In this document: positions 44,531 through 56,590 of the stretch, one piece after another
Layout: every line of letters starts with the position of its first letter
Numbering within the stretch: the first letter of the stretch is position 1
NCBI RefSeq assembly: GCF_009765165.1
Contig: NZ_VLNU01000001.1
Coordinates: forward strand, 2,734,247-2,798,246
Source: Lysobacter panacisoli
GTDB lineage: Bacteria; Pseudomonadota; Gammaproteobacteria; Xanthomonadales; Xanthomonadaceae
DNA length: 64,000 nt
Direction: 5' to 3'
Notes under the pieces: model-generated
Seen by the model: the letters and a program-made list of their open reading frames with translations, nothing else
Databases searched by the model: none
What the model was told of the DNA's origin: nothing
Made by a program: the position numbers and the translations under genes

Positions 44531-45186
44531 TGGATATCACCGACACCCAGCGCGCCATCCTCGCCCTGATCGCGGACCGCATCGAGGCCGACGGCGTGCC
44601 GCCGTCGCAGACCGAGATCGCCCGCGCGATGGGGTTCAGCAGCGTGCGCGCGGCCCAGTACCACCTCGAGGCGCTGGAACAGGCCGGTGCCATACAGCGC
44701 ATGCCCGGCCGCGCCCGCGCGATCCGCCTGTGCGCGGTGCCGGAGGTGTCGGGCATCGAGTTGCCGGTGAAGCACGTCGAAGCGGCCGATGCGCCCGACC
44801 ATGCGCTGCGCCTGCCGGTGCTCGGCCAGGTCGCCGCCGGCCGGCCGATCGGCGCCGACATCGGCTCGGACGACTTCGTCCTGCTCGACCGCGTGTTCTT
44901 CTCGCCCACGCCCGACTACCTGCTCAAGGTGAAGGGCGACTCGATGCGCGACGAGGGCATCTTCAGTGGCGACCTGATCGGCGTGCACCGCACGCGCGAT
45001 GCGCGCTCGGGCCAGATCGTGGTCGCGCGCATCGACGACGAGATCACCGTCAAGCTGCTGAAGATCGGCAAGGACCGGATCCGCCTGCTCCCGCGCAATC
45101 CCGACTATCCGCCGATCGAGGTCGAGCCCGACCAGGACTTCGCGATAGAAGGCCTGTACTGCGGCCTCGTAAGGCCCAACCGATGA
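44530..45186 (+). CDS. lexA: SOS repressor LexA
   Basis: A 218-residue autocleaving repressor. The winged-helix DNA-binding part covers residues 1-65 ([35 protein letters not shown]). The cleavage site Ala-Gly is in [12 protein letters not shown], and the Ser/Lys dyad in [12 protein letters not shown] and [10 protein letters not shown]. RecA filament on ssDNA would trigger cleavage. The ATG at 44530 was chosen because the operator ends there and there is no ribosome site for an upstream TTG frame. Confidence 0.97.
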   Translation: MDITDTQRAILALIADRIEADGVPPSQTEIARAMGFSSVRAAQYHLEALEQAGAIQRMPGRARAIRLCAVPEVSGIELPVKHVEAADAPDHALRLPVLGQVAAGRPIGADIGSDDFVLLDRVFFSPTPDYLLKVKGDSMRDEGIFSGDLIGVHRTRDARSGQIVVARIDDEITVKLLKIGKDRIRLLPRNPDYPPIEVEPDQDFAIEGLYCGLVRPNR

Positions 45187-45209
45187 ATCCCGACAGCGTC
45201 AGTGGCGTT

Positions 45210-45251
45210 CCGGGGCAGGGTGGTGCGGAGAATTCCCACCCCCTGTCCCGG
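45210..45251 (+). terminator. GC-rich hairpin between lexA and recA
   Basis: CCGGGGCAGGGTGG and a near-complementary arm 13 nt further on can form a long stem with a two-base bulge. No T run follows, so its role (attenuation or mRNA end protection) is uncertain. Confidence 0.4.
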
Positions 45252-45385
45252 GCACCCCTCCTGCCGCGCCGCTGTCCGCTCGACCACATTCGCAATCGGG
45301 GCGATGGCGTCTCAGCCCGTGCGATACGCGCCGGCTAGATTGCCTCCCACGCAACGACCTCCAAGCCACTGACAAGGAATCCACG

Positions 45386-46423
<1,038 letters not shown>

Positions 46424-46441
46424 TGATTCCGGTTTCGCACG

Positions 46442-46942
46442 ATGCATGACGCTCCCACCGGCGGTTCCGGCGATGGCGCAGGCCGTCGCCGCCGGAGTCG
46501 CGAACAGACCCCGGTGCAGCGCGCTCTGGGGCTGCTCGCGCGGCGGGAGCACTCGCGCAAGGAGCTGAGCCGCAAGCTGACGTCGCGCGGTCTGGACGCC
46601 GGTGAGGTGAAGGCCGCGGTAGATCGGTTGGCGGGCGAGGGCTGGCAGAACGACATCCGTTTCGCCGAAAGCCTTGTTCGCAGCCGTGCGGGCAGCGGTT
46701 ACGGCCCGCTCCGCATCCGCGCGGAGCTGGCCACGCATGGCCTCGACCGTGAGGCCATCGAGCGGGCAATGGACACCTTCGAAGGCGACTGGGCCGAGGC
46801 TGCGCGCGATCTCGTCCGCCGCCGCTTCGGCGCGTCGCTGGACGACCTTGCCGCGCGCCGCAAGGCCGCCGATTTCCTCCTGCGCCGCGGCTTTGACGGG
46901 GCCAGCGTCCGCGCCGCGACCCGGTTCGATCCGGAGGACTGA
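46442..46942 (+). CDS. recX: RecA regulator RecX
   Basis: A 166-residue helical-repeat protein that caps and inhibits RecA filaments. [26 protein letters not shown] and the [26 protein letters not shown] repeat match RecX. The N-terminus has about 20 extra charged residues. It follows recA by 18 nt on the same strand. Confidence 0.95.
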   Translation: MHDAPTGGSGDGAGRRRRSREQTPVQRALGLLARREHSRKELSRKLTSRGLDAGEVKAAVDRLAGEGWQNDIRFAESLVRSRAGSGYGPLRIRAELATHGLDREAIERAMDTFEGDWAEAARDLVRRRFGASLDDLAARRKAADFLLRRGFDGASVRAATRFDPED

Positions 46943-47143
46943 GACCCGGGTCGTTGCAGTCCCGCACCCGCCCTGTACGCGTCCCCGGATGGCCGACCTT
47001 TTCACGCGAGCGCGACCTCCACTGTCCTGCTACGCTAACCGGCTTTCGGCCTTGGGTTGCCTGCTCCAGTCGACGCCCCCATCGTGAGGGGCATGGACCG
47101 GTCCGTGTCAGTCCGGCCCCGTCCCCGACTTCGCGCGACAGGC

Positions 47144-49780
<2,637 letters not shown>

Positions 49781-49804
49781 ATGGTGAGCGCGGACCCTTC
49801 GCGG

Positions 49805-49834
49805 TTGCGGGGCGGTTTGGCCCGCCGCTAAGAT
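49805..49834 (+). promoter_or_regulatory. Promoter of csrA
   Basis: TTGCGG (49805-49810) and TAAGAT (49829-49834) with an 18-nt spacer, inside the end of the alaS-csrA interval. Confidence 0.6.
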
Positions 49835-49851
49835 GGCTCACGTTTATTTGT

Positions 49852-49914
49852 GGAAATCCGTGGCGCTCCCGGGAGCGCCCACTTGCCGGACCCCGAAGGG
49901 CCGGTCATAGGAGA
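49852..49914 (+). promoter_or_regulatory. csrA leader with four GGA motifs and two hairpins
   Basis: GGA occurs at 49852, 49872, 49888 and within the ribosome site AGGAGA (49909-49914). A perfect palindrome GGCGCTCCC-GGGAGCGCC (49862-49879) and a hairpin CCGG-a-CCC-cgaa-GGG-CCGG (49886-49904) present two of them. CsrA binds such motifs, so self-repression is inferred. Confidence 0.55.
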
Positions 49915-49921
49915 TGTTTAG

Positions 49922-50128
49922 ATGCTGATCCTGACGCGTCGCGTCGGTGAGACCTTGATGATCGGCGACTCGGTGACCGTCACCGTGCTCGGCGTCAAGG
50001 GAAACCAGGTGCGTATTGGCATTACCGCACCGAAAGATGTCGCGGTCCATCGTGAAGAGATCTACCAGCGCATCCAGCGCGGCGAAGAGCCCGCGGATGG
50101 CGATGCTGGCAAGCACAACGCGGGCTGA
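49922..50128 (+). CDS. csrA: Carbon storage / post-transcriptional regulator CsrA
   Basis: A 68-residue homodimeric RNA-binding protein. [34 protein letters not shown] is nearly invariant in the family; the C-terminal tail is slightly longer than E. coli CsrA (61). It controls mRNA translation of motility, biofilm and virulence or secondary-metabolite genes by binding GGA motifs. The site AGGAGA precedes the ATG by 7 nt. Confidence 0.98.
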   Translation: MLILTRRVGETLMIGDSVTVTVLGVKGNQVRIGITAPKDVAVHREEIYQRIQRGEEPADGDAGKHNAG

Positions 50129-50137
50129 CAAAATCGT

Positions 50138-50166
50138 TTGCCGAGCGCGAAGCGAGCCGTTATGCT
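50138..50166 (+). promoter_or_regulatory. Promoter of tRNA-Ser
   Basis: TTGCCG (50138-50143) and TATGCT (50161-50166) with a 17-nt spacer. Confidence 0.75.
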
Positions 50167-50194
50167 TTGCGCCCGCACCGCTTTGAGGCATCGC

Positions 50195-50287
50195 GGAGAC
50201 TTGCCCGAGAGGCCGAAGGGGCTCCCCTGCTAAGGGAGTATGGGGTCAAAAGCTCCATCGAGGGTTCGAATCCCTCAGTCTCCGCCA
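50195..50287 (+). tRNA. tRNA-Ser (GCT)
   Basis: A 93-nt class II tRNA with a long variable arm. Acceptor arms GGAGACT and AGTCTCC pair; the anticodon loop CTGCTAA gives GCT; T loop GGTTCGAATCC. The CCA end is encoded. Confidence 0.97.
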
Positions 50288-50423
50288 GTTCCATCGGATC
50301 GGGTCGGATCCTTCCGGATGCACGGCATCCGCGACGGGTTCGCACCTCATCCACGCGAATCGCTGGTTCGCGCACTGTCGAAACCGCCACATGCGGCCAG
50401 ACAGAAATGTTCGAAAAATGTTT

Positions 50424-50452
50424 GACGAATCGGAAACGGTCCTTCATAATTT
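50424..50452 (+). promoter_or_regulatory. Promoter of tRNA-Arg
   Basis: TTGACG (50424-50429) and CATAAT (50447-50452) with a 17-nt spacer, 10 nt before the tRNA. Confidence 0.85.
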
Positions 50453-50461
50453 TTCAACTCA

Positions 50462-50538
50462 GCGCCCGTAGCTCAGCTGGATAGAGCACCAGGCTACGAA
50501 CTTGGTGGTCGGGAGTTCGAATCTCTCCGGGCGCGCCA
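50462..50538 (+). tRNA. tRNA-Arg (ACG)
   Basis: A 77-nt cloverleaf. Acceptor arms GCGCCCG and CGGGCGC pair; anticodon loop CTACGAA gives ACG (read as ICG); T loop GTTCGAATC. CCA is encoded. Confidence 0.97.
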
Positions 50539-50541
50539 CAC

Positions 50542-50585
50542 AAAAGCAGAAGGGCCGATGATCATCGGCCCTTCTGCTTTTTTCT
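50542..50585 (+). terminator. Very strong palindromic terminator after tRNA-Arg
   Basis: A perfect palindrome with 20-bp arms (50542-50581, centre GATGA/TCATC) followed by a T run, right after the tRNA-Arg CCA end. The flanking A run could let it work on both strands, also for the epimerase gene that ends at 50659. Confidence 0.95.
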
Positions 50586-50658
50586 TTCCGGCTATTTCTT
50601 CGACGCCTAACGTCCGCCGACCTGCGGAGTGCGAACGAATCCGTCGTGAGCGAAGCGA

Positions 50659-51726
50659 TCAGCCGCCCACCGCGTTCGCTTCGCGCGCTTCATGCGCCGC
50701 GAATCGTGCGCCACGCACAACGCCGTAGTAATCGCAGTACCAGTCGACGAAGTTCGCCACGCCCTCTTCCACGCGCACGCTCGGCGCATAGCCCATGTCG
50801 CGCGCGAGATCGCTGCAGTCCGCCTCGGTGGATGGCACATCGCCGGCCTGCAACGGCAGCATCCGCATCGTCGCCTTGCGGCCCAGGCAGTCTTCGAGCA
50901 CTTCGATGTAGCGAAGCAGATCGACGCTCTCGTGGCTGCCGATGTTGTACAGCCGGTACGGCGCCACGCCGCTGCTGGCCGGGTCGGGTGTGTCGCCGTT
51001 CCAGCGATCATCAATGCCGGGCACGCGATCGAGCGCGCGCACCACGCCGCCGACGATGTCGTCGATGTAGGTGAAGCTGCGCTTGTGGCGCCCGTGGTTG
51101 AAGACCTGTATCGGCTCGCCCGCGAGGATCGCGCGCGTGAACAGGAACAGCGCCATATCCGGACGACCCCACGGGCCGTACACCGTGAAGAAGCGCAGGC
51201 CCGTGCTCGCGAGGCCGTAGAGGTGCGCGTAGCTGTGCGCCATTGCCTCGTTGGCCTTCTTGGTCGCGGCGTAGAGCGTGAGCGGATGCTCGGTGGACTG
51301 GTGTTCGGAGAACGGCATCGTCGTGTTCGCACCGTACACCGAACTGGTCGACGCGTAGACAAGATGTTCGACCTCGTGGCGGCGTGCGCCTTCGAGCACG
51401 TGCAGGAAACCGGTCACGTTGCTCGACACGTACACATGCGGATTCTCCGCCGCGTAACGCACGCCGGCCTGCGCCGCCAGGTGCACCACGCGCTGCGGTC
51501 GGTGTTCGCGGAACAGCGCCTCGACGGCGTCGCGATCGGCCAGGTCGCCATGCGCGTGCGTGTAGGCGCAATGGCCTGTGAAACGTGCAAGTCGCGCACG
51601 CTTGAGGCTCACGTCGTAGTAGTCGTTGAGGTTGTCGAGCCCCACGACCTCATCGCCGCGCTTCAACAACTCCAGCGCGACGTGCGATCCGATGAAACCG
51701 GCGGTCCCGGTGACGAGGACTTTCAT
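50659..51726 (-). CDS. NAD-dependent UDP-glucuronate 4-epimerase-like protein
   Basis: A 355-residue short-chain dehydrogenase/epimerase. N-terminal TGTAGFIGSHVALELLKRGD binds NAD; the catalytic SerTyrLys set is YASTSSVYG and YAATKKANE. The DNLNDYYDVSLKRARLARF segment is typical of UDP-glucuronate 4-epimerases (CapI/LpsL type), making UDP-galacturonate for surface polysaccharides. It starts 3 nt from the end of the dehydrogenase gene, so the two form an operon that makes a uronic-acid sugar nucleotide. Confidence 0.9.
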   Translation of the reverse strand: MKVLVTGTAGFIGSHVALELLKRGDEVVGLDNLNDYYDVSLKRARLARFTGHCAYTHAHGDLADRDAVEALFREHRPQRVVHLAAQAGVRYAAENPHVYVSSNVTGFLHVLEGARRHEVEHLVYASTSSVYGANTTMPFSEHQSTEHPLTLYAATKKANEAMAHSYAHLYGLASTGLRFFTVYGPWGRPDMALFLFTRAILAGEPIQVFNHGRHKRSFTYIDDIVGGVVRALDRVPGIDDRWNGDTPDPASSGVAPYRLYNIGSHESVDLLRYIEVLEDCLGRKATMRMLPLQAGDVPSTEADCSDLARDMGYAPSVRVEEGVANFVDWYCDYYGVVRGARFAAHEAREANAVGG

Positions 51727-51729
51727 GGG

Positions 51730-53097
51730 TCACAGTCGCCCGTCGACTGCATCGCGCGGCAGCACGTACTTGACGTCGTAGACGACCGACGTCGGCTTGC
51801 CGAGCGCGCGCACGCCAGTCGCGCCAAGCGCGGCGAACTCGCGATGCGCGACCGCGACGATCACCGCGTCGTATTCGCCCGCCGTCGGCACTGGTGTCGG
51901 CTCGATGCCGTACTCGTGCATGGCCTGTCGCGCATCGACCCACGGATCGTGCACATCGACGTTCGCGTTATAGCCCCGTAGTGCCTGCACGATGTCGACC
52001 ACGCGCGTATTGCGCAGGTCCGGGCAGTTTTCCTTGAACGCGAGGCCGAGGATCAGGATCCGCGCGCGCACCGGATTGATGCCCTTGCGCACCATCAGGC
52101 GCACGACTTCGCTGGCGATGTAGGCGCCCATGCCGTCGTTGGTGCGGCGGCCAGCGAGGATCACGTCCGGGTGGTGGCCGATCTCCTGCGCCTTGTGGGT
52201 CAGGTAATACGGATCCACGCCGATGCAATGACCACCGACCAGGCCGGGACGGAAGGGCAGGAAATTCCACTTCGTTCCCGCCGCCTGCAGCACTTCCAGC
52301 GTGTCGATGCCGAGCTTGTTGAACAGGATCGCCAGGTCGTTGACGAGTGCGATGTTGAGGTCGCGCTGCGTGTTCTCGATGACCTTGGCCGCCTCGGCGA
52401 CCTTGATCGAACTGGCCTTGTGCGTGCCGGCCTCGATGATCGAACCGTACAGGCGATCGACGAACTCGGCCGCTTCCGGCGTGGAGCCCGAAGTGATCTT
52501 GAGGATGCGCGTGAGCCGGTGTTCCTTGTCGCCCGGGTTGATGCGCTCGGGACTGTAGCCGGCGAAGAAATCGCGATTGAACACCAGGCCCGACGCGCGC
52601 TCCAGGATCGGCACGCACACTTCCTCGGTGCAGCCGGGATACACCGTCGATTCGTACACGACGACGTCGCCACGCTTGAGTACCTTGCCCAGCGCTTCGC
52701 TCGCGCGCGCCAGCGGACCCAGATCCGGACGCTTGGCCGCGTCGATCGGCGTGGGCACGGTGACGATGTAGACGTTGCATCCGCGCAACGTTTCCAGCTC
52801 GCTGCTGAAGCGCAGGCGCCGCGCGGAGGCGAGTTCATCGGCGTCGACTTCCAGCGTGCTGTCGCGTCCGGCGCGCAGTTCGTCCACGCGCAGCGCGTTG
52901 ATGTCGAAGCCCACGGTGTCGTAGCGATGTCCGAACGCCACCGCGAGCGGCAGCCCGACGTAACCCAGCCCGACCACGCCGACACGCGCGGTTTCCAGCA
53001 GCGGTGGCGCGAGGGTGTCGCTGGCGCCGTGCGCGGCCGCCTGCGCGTCACGCATCGGCCGATGGACGGCGCGTTCTCCGATATCGGTGGTGTCCAT
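51730..53097 (-). CDS. Nucleotide-sugar dehydrogenase (WbpO/TviB-like)
   Basis: A 455-residue UDP-sugar 6-dehydrogenase. The Rossmann motif [17 protein letters not shown], and the catalytic Cys in [20 protein letters not shown] with the RRTNDGMG segment, match WbpO/TviB-type UDP-N-acetyl-hexosamine dehydrogenases more than plain UDP-glucose dehydrogenases. With the epimerase it would supply a (N-acetyl)uronate for capsule, O-antigen or exopolysaccharide. About 35 N-terminal residues before the Rossmann fold look unstructured; the start at 53097 is not certain. Confidence 0.9.
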   Translation of the reverse strand: MDTTDIGERAVHRPMRDAQAAAHGASDTLAPPLLETARVGVVGLGYVGLPLAVAFGHRYDTVGFDINALRVDELRAGRDSTLEVDADELASARRLRFSSELETLRGCNVYIVTVPTPIDAAKRPDLGPLARASEALGKVLKRGDVVVYESTVYPGCTEEVCVPILERASGLVFNRDFFAGYSPERINPGDKEHRLTRILKITSGSTPEAAEFVDRLYGSIIEAGTHKASSIKVAEAAKVIENTQRDLNIALVNDLAILFNKLGIDTLEVLQAAGTKWNFLPFRPGLVGGHCIGVDPYYLTHKAQEIGHHPDVILAGRRTNDGMGAYIASEVVRLMVRKGINPVRARILILGLAFKENCPDLRNTRVVDIVQALRGYNANVDVHDPWVDARQAMHEYGIEPTPVPTAGEYDAVIVAVAHREFAALGATGVRALGKPTSVVYDVKYVLPRDAVDGRL

Positions 53098-53315
53098 CCG
53101 CGGCTCAGTCGAAGTGGTGGCGTTCGAAACGCATGCACGATCCCCTGGCGGAAACCGGATCGGAACGTCCGCCTCGAGACAGGTAAACGCAGCGGCGCGC
53201 CCGGACAGGACGCGATGCGCGATTCGCGCAGTGTCTGTCCTGATCCCGATGCCGCCCGCGTTCCAGATCGATGTATCCGTGGCAGTGCCGGCACGGGCCG
53301 GACAGGGGCGAGGCA

Positions 53316-54119
53316 ATGGTGGCAGTCGCATGGCGGCAGGACGAACCGGCGTGTCGACTCCACCAGGCCTTTTTCTGCGAGCCGATGGCGGTGGAGCGCT
53401 GCACCGTGGCCGTGGTCGAGCTGCGCGAGTGGCAGCCCTGGCTCGATGACGCGTGGGGGCTGCTCGACGCATCCGAACGCCAGCGCGTCAGCCAGCGCCG
53501 CATTCCCGCGGATCGCGAAGCGCTTGCACTCACTTACGCGCTGCACCGTCTGTTCGTCGCCAACGCCATCGCGGTTCCGCCGGCGTCGGTGAGCATCGGT
53601 CGCGACGCGAACGGCTGTCCCTGGCTTCCCGGTCACGAACTGCACGGCCGCGCCCTCCACACCAGCCTCAGCCATGCCGACGGCGTGGCCGCATTCGCGC
53701 TGTGCGCGCGTGGCCCGGTGGGCGTGGACATCGAGGCCGCGTTCCGCGCCGGCGAATTGCCGGGCATCGCCGCCAGCGTCTGCCATCCGTCGGAACTGCA
53801 GTCGCTTGCTGGCTTTCCAGAGCCGGCCTACAGCCGTGCCCTGTTGTCGTTGTGGGTGCGCAAGGAGGCGCTGTTGAAGGCCGAAGGGATTGGCCTGGCG
53901 CGCGAAATGAACACCTTCCGGGCCAGCGCCGGCGAAACGTTTCCACTCACCGGTCGCACGCGGGATGACACGGCGTGCAGCGTGCGGCTGGCGATGCTCG
54001 ATATCGGCGAGCGATGGACCGCGGCGGTCGCCACGCCGGGCGATGCCGCGGTCGAATGCCGACACCTGCGCCCGGACGTTGGCCGGATCGCCGACGGCAG
54101 GGCGTTACAGGTGTCGTGA
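53316..54119 (+). CDS. 4'-phosphopantetheinyl transferase, Sfp type
   Basis: A 267-residue enzyme that moves phosphopantetheine from CoA to a carrier-protein Ser. The two signature motifs are GVDIE (residues 136-140) and [12 protein letters not shown] (180-191), with SLSHADG near 117. The Sfp type serves NRPS/PKS carrier domains, and the megasynthase 3 kb downstream contains one PCP and one ACP. It is divergent from the dehydrogenase. The start is uncertain: ATG at 53316 has a nearby GAGG, while ATG at 53385 is also possible. Confidence 0.88.
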   Translation: MVAVAWRQDEPACRLHQAFFCEPMAVERCTVAVVELREWQPWLDDAWGLLDASERQRVSQRRIPADREALALTYALHRLFVANAIAVPPASVSIGRDANGCPWLPGHELHGRALHTSLSHADGVAAFALCARGPVGVDIEAAFRAGELPGIAASVCHPSELQSLAGFPEPAYSRALLSLWVRKEALLKAEGIGLAREMNTFRASAGETFPLTGRTRDDTACSVRLAMLDIGERWTAAVATPGDAAVECRHLRPDVGRIADGRALQVS

Positions 54120-54138
54120 GCGCGTCGGGGGGAACGTC

Positions 54139-54264
54139 ATGACCACCGTGACGGAAGACGCGCGGCCCCAGCGGCCAGGATTCCCCGAACCGAGCGAACT
54201 GCAGTGTGCCAACCGTGCGCGCGCCGGAATGCGCGCGCACCGAGTCAGGAGTGCGGTCCCATGA
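54139..54264 (+). CDS. Candidate 41-residue small protein coupled to the sugar transferase
   Basis: A short frame MTTVTEDARPQRPGFPEPSE... ending in RVRSAVP. A GGGGGGAA ribosome site lies 4 nt before the ATG, and the TGA stop overlaps the next gene's ATG (ATGA at 54261-54264). It lies in the 141-nt gap after the phosphopantetheinyl transferase. No family is recognised; it is Arg/Pro-rich and likely unstructured. It could be a real small protein or a leader frame that couples translation. Confidence 0.45.
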   Translation: MTTVTEDARPQRPGFPEPSELQCANRARAGMRAHRVRSAVP

Positions 54265-55655
54265 TGTTCGGCAAGGCGAGCATGAAAAACCGGGCAGCGA
54301 TGCTGCTGTGGTTGCTGGAACTGTTGCTGGTGATGGCGGCGGTGATCGGCGCGGCGTACCTGCGCTTCATGAACGATCCCGAGGGCCATGAGATCTTCTC
54401 TGAGAACATCGCGCTGCGCGCCTTCCTGGTCGGCATGTTCGCGACCACGGCGATGGCGGCGCTGGGCCTGTACGAGGTCCACGTCCGCCTGAACCGCTTC
54501 GAATTCGCGCTGCGCCTGCTGGTGTCGTTCGCGATCGGCGGCATCGGCCTGATGGTCCTCTACTACCTGCTGCCGATGGCCTACATCGGTCGCGGTGTCA
54601 TCGTCATCGCGATGGTGCTGGGCATCGTCGCCATCGGGCTGCTGCGTTTCTGCATGGTGCACCTGGTGCGCGGCGACTTCTTCAGGCGGCGCGTGCTGGT
54701 GCTTGGCGCCGGCCACAACGCAGACCTGATCAATACGCGACTGCGCCGCGACAGCGATCGTCGCGCCTTCACGCTGGTCGGCTTCGTGCCGATCCCGGGA
54801 CAGGAATCGACGGTGCCGGCAGCAATGCAGGTCGCGCCGACGGATGGACTCGCCGCGCTCGCGAACCGGCTGCAGATCAGCGAAGTCGTGGTCGCGCCGG
54901 ACGAGCGCCGCGGCGGCCTGCCGATGGAGGAGATGCTGACCTGCGTGCAGCGCGGTGTCGCCATGACCGATCTGTCGACGTTCTTCGAACGCGAGGCAGG
55001 CATCGTCACGACCAACCTCGTCGATCCGTCATGGTTGGTGTTCTCGGGCGGCTTCGATCACTCCACCTCGCGCTGCTTCAACAAGCGCGGCTTCGACATG
55101 CTGGCGGCGTCGCTGTTGTTGCTGCTGACGTGGCCGCTGATGGCGCTGGTGGCCGTGTTGATCCGCCTGGAGTCGAGCGGCCCGATCCTCTACCAGCAGA
55201 CGCGCATCGGCGAAGGCGGCCGCCCGTTCGAACTGGTGAAATTCCGCAGCATGCGCGTGGACGCCGAAGGCGACGGTGTCGCACGCTGGGCGCAGCGCGG
55301 CGACGACCGCACCACGCGTGTTGGGCGCTTCATCCGCCTGACGCGACTGGACGAACTGCCGCAGCTGTTCAACATCCTGCGCGGCGAGATGAGCATCGTC
55401 GGCCCGCGCCCGGAGCGTCCTCAGTTCGTCGACATGCTCAGTCGCGAGATCCGCTACTACGCCGTGCGCCACTGCGTGAAGCCGGGCCTGACCGGTTGGG
55501 CGCAGCTGCGCTATCCGTACGGCGCGTCGGTGCGCGATGCCGAGGAAAAGCTGAAGTTCGACCTGTTCTACGTGAAGAACCACGGCCTCGTGTTCGACCT
55601 GATCATCCTGCTGCAGACGGTCGAGGTGGTGTTGTTCCAGCGCGGGTCCCGGTAG
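54261..55655 (+). CDS. Undecaprenyl-phosphate sugar phosphotransferase, exopolysaccharide type
   Basis: A 464-residue inner-membrane initiating glycosyl-1-phosphate transferase. Four or five N-terminal helices are followed by a soluble NAD-like domain (RRRVLVLGAGHNADLI) and a C-terminal catalytic part: a fifth helix (KRGFDMLAASLLLLLTWPLMALVAVLI), ILYQQTRIGEGGRPFELVKFRSM, DELPQLFNILRGEMSIVGPRPERP and KPGLTGWAQLRYPYG. It starts exopolysaccharide repeat synthesis on undecaprenyl phosphate. The design resembles the EpsB-like transferases of PEP-CTERM/exosortase systems, but no exosortase is in the window. Confidence 0.92.
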   Translation: MMFGKASMKNRAAMLLWLLELLLVMAAVIGAAYLRFMNDPEGHEIFSENIALRAFLVGMFATTAMAALGLYEVHVRLNRFEFALRLLVSFAIGGIGLMVLYYLLPMAYIGRGVIVIAMVLGIVAIGLLRFCMVHLVRGDFFRRRVLVLGAGHNADLINTRLRRDSDRRAFTLVGFVPIPGQESTVPAAMQVAPTDGLAALANRLQISEVVVAPDERRGGLPMEEMLTCVQRGVAMTDLSTFFEREAGIVTTNLVDPSWLVFSGGFDHSTSRCFNKRGFDMLAASLLLLLTWPLMALVAVLIRLESSGPILYQQTRIGEGGRPFELVKFRSMRVDAEGDGVARWAQRGDDRTTRVGRFIRLTRLDELPQLFNILRGEMSIVGPRPERPQFVDMLSREIRYYAVRHCVKPGLTGWAQLRYPYGASVRDAEEKLKFDLFYVKNHGLVFDLIILLQTVEVVLFQRGSR

Positions 55656-55720
55656 GGCGAAACACGGAAGCTCTCCCCATCGAAGATCGTGAGAAGGTCG
55701 ACGAAGTCAGACCCGCACGG

Positions 55721-55862
55721 CAATCGCTCCCCCCTCTCCCCTTGCGGGAGAGGGCAAGGGGAGAGGGCAAGGGTGCCGGGAGCTCCGGCGCATCGCATGT
55801 CCACCCCTCTCCCTGGCGCTTCGCGCCTGTCCCTCTCCCGCAAGGGGAGAGGGGGCAATCGC
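55721..55862. mobile_element. MITE-like element with 25-bp inverted ends and 7-bp direct repeats
   Basis: The terminal inverted repeats at 55730-55754 and 55831-55855 are 25 bp and perfect; each one is itself a hairpin (CCCTCTCCC / GGGAGAGGG arms). They are flanked by a direct repeat CAATCGC at 55721-55727 and 55856-55862, like a target duplication. The interior of about 75 bp has no coding capacity. Confidence 0.65.
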
Positions 55863-55885
55863 GGGAGGGTCGTGTGATGCGCCCA

Positions 55886-56590
55886 TCACGGCTCCAACAC
55901 TTCTTCCTCTTCATGCACCGGCCGCGGCGTCGGTGTCATCAGGCGGTTCGGCGGCACGCTGGCCCAGTCGACCACGTGTCCGTCCTCGAAGCGCACCCAC
56001 GACGACCCGTAGTTCCAGACGCCGTCCTGCACGCGTTCGGGTTGCCCCTGGATCGTGATGACCGAAGCCTCTTCCATGCCTAGTTCCAGTCGCGGCGCAT
56101 CCGGCGCGGCCTCGGCGACAGCGCCGCCGCCGTCCTGGTGGGACGGTGCACTCGTCTCCGACCAGTGCAGCACGACCATGATCACCACCAGCGCGAGAAT
56201 GCTTAGCGTGGCGATGCGCGACATCGGGCGCGTCTGTTCCGCGCGCGTGGCGAGTGACCGCGCACGCGTGCCGGAACCTTCGTCGGGCGCACGCTGCGTC
56301 GGCGGTACGTATGCAGTGCCGAAACCGCCCGTGCTCGCAGGCGCTGGCGCGGGCCCGCGTTGGACCGCGCCGGGCAGGCGGCCGTGGATGCGGTGGAAGC
56401 GGATCGCACCCGAGTACAGCGCGGTGAGTTCGGTGAGCGCGCGATGCGCGTCGCTGGACGAATCCTGTTCGAGATGACGATCGGGGTGGAGTTCGCCCAC
56501 GCGCACGCGGTACGCGCGCTTGAGGTCTTCGAGGCTGCAGTCCGGATGCAGCCCGAGCTGCAGGTACAGAAGCGCGAAGTCCTGGCTCAT
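55886..56590 (-). CDS. J-domain membrane protein with an OmlA-like C-terminal domain
   Basis: A 234-residue protein. A J domain fills residues 1-65 with HPD at 35-37, the motif that activates DnaK ATPase. A Pro/Ala-rich linker follows, then one membrane helix (about 126-143; IATLSILALVVIMVVLHW). The C-terminal part (170-215) carries the pattern GMEEASVITIQGQPERVQDGVWNYG...WVRFEDGHVVDW, like BamE/OmlA-type or DUF2845-like small domains. Its topology predicts that the J domain is cytosolic and the tail periplasmic. The role and the DnaK partner are unknown. It runs divergently from the megasynthase. Confidence 0.8.
   Translation of the reverse strand: MSQDFALLYLQLGLHPDCSLEDLKRAYRVRVGELHPDRHLEQDSSSDAHRALTELTALYSGAIRFHRIHGRLPGAVQRGPAPAPASTGGFGTAYVPPTQRAPDEGSGTRARSLATRAEQTRPMSRIATLSILALVVIMVVLHWSETSAPSHQDGGGAVAEAAPDAPRLELGMEEASVITIQGQPERVQDGVWNYGSSWVRFEDGHVVDWASVPPNRLMTPTPRPVHEEEEVLEP

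Noticed and set aside
45328..45345. LexA-like sequence around CTAGATT before recA
   Set aside because: It lacks the paired TTAG and CTAA arms seen at lexA.
50195..50538. Integrated element at the tRNA-Ser/tRNA-Arg pair
   Set aside because: No integrase, no repeated tRNA 3' end and no composition shift were seen; the flanking genes look native.
53385..53387. Shorter start for the phosphopantetheinyl transferase at 53385
   Set aside because: No ribosome site is close by; kept only as an alternative because the N-terminal 23 residues are not conserved-looking.
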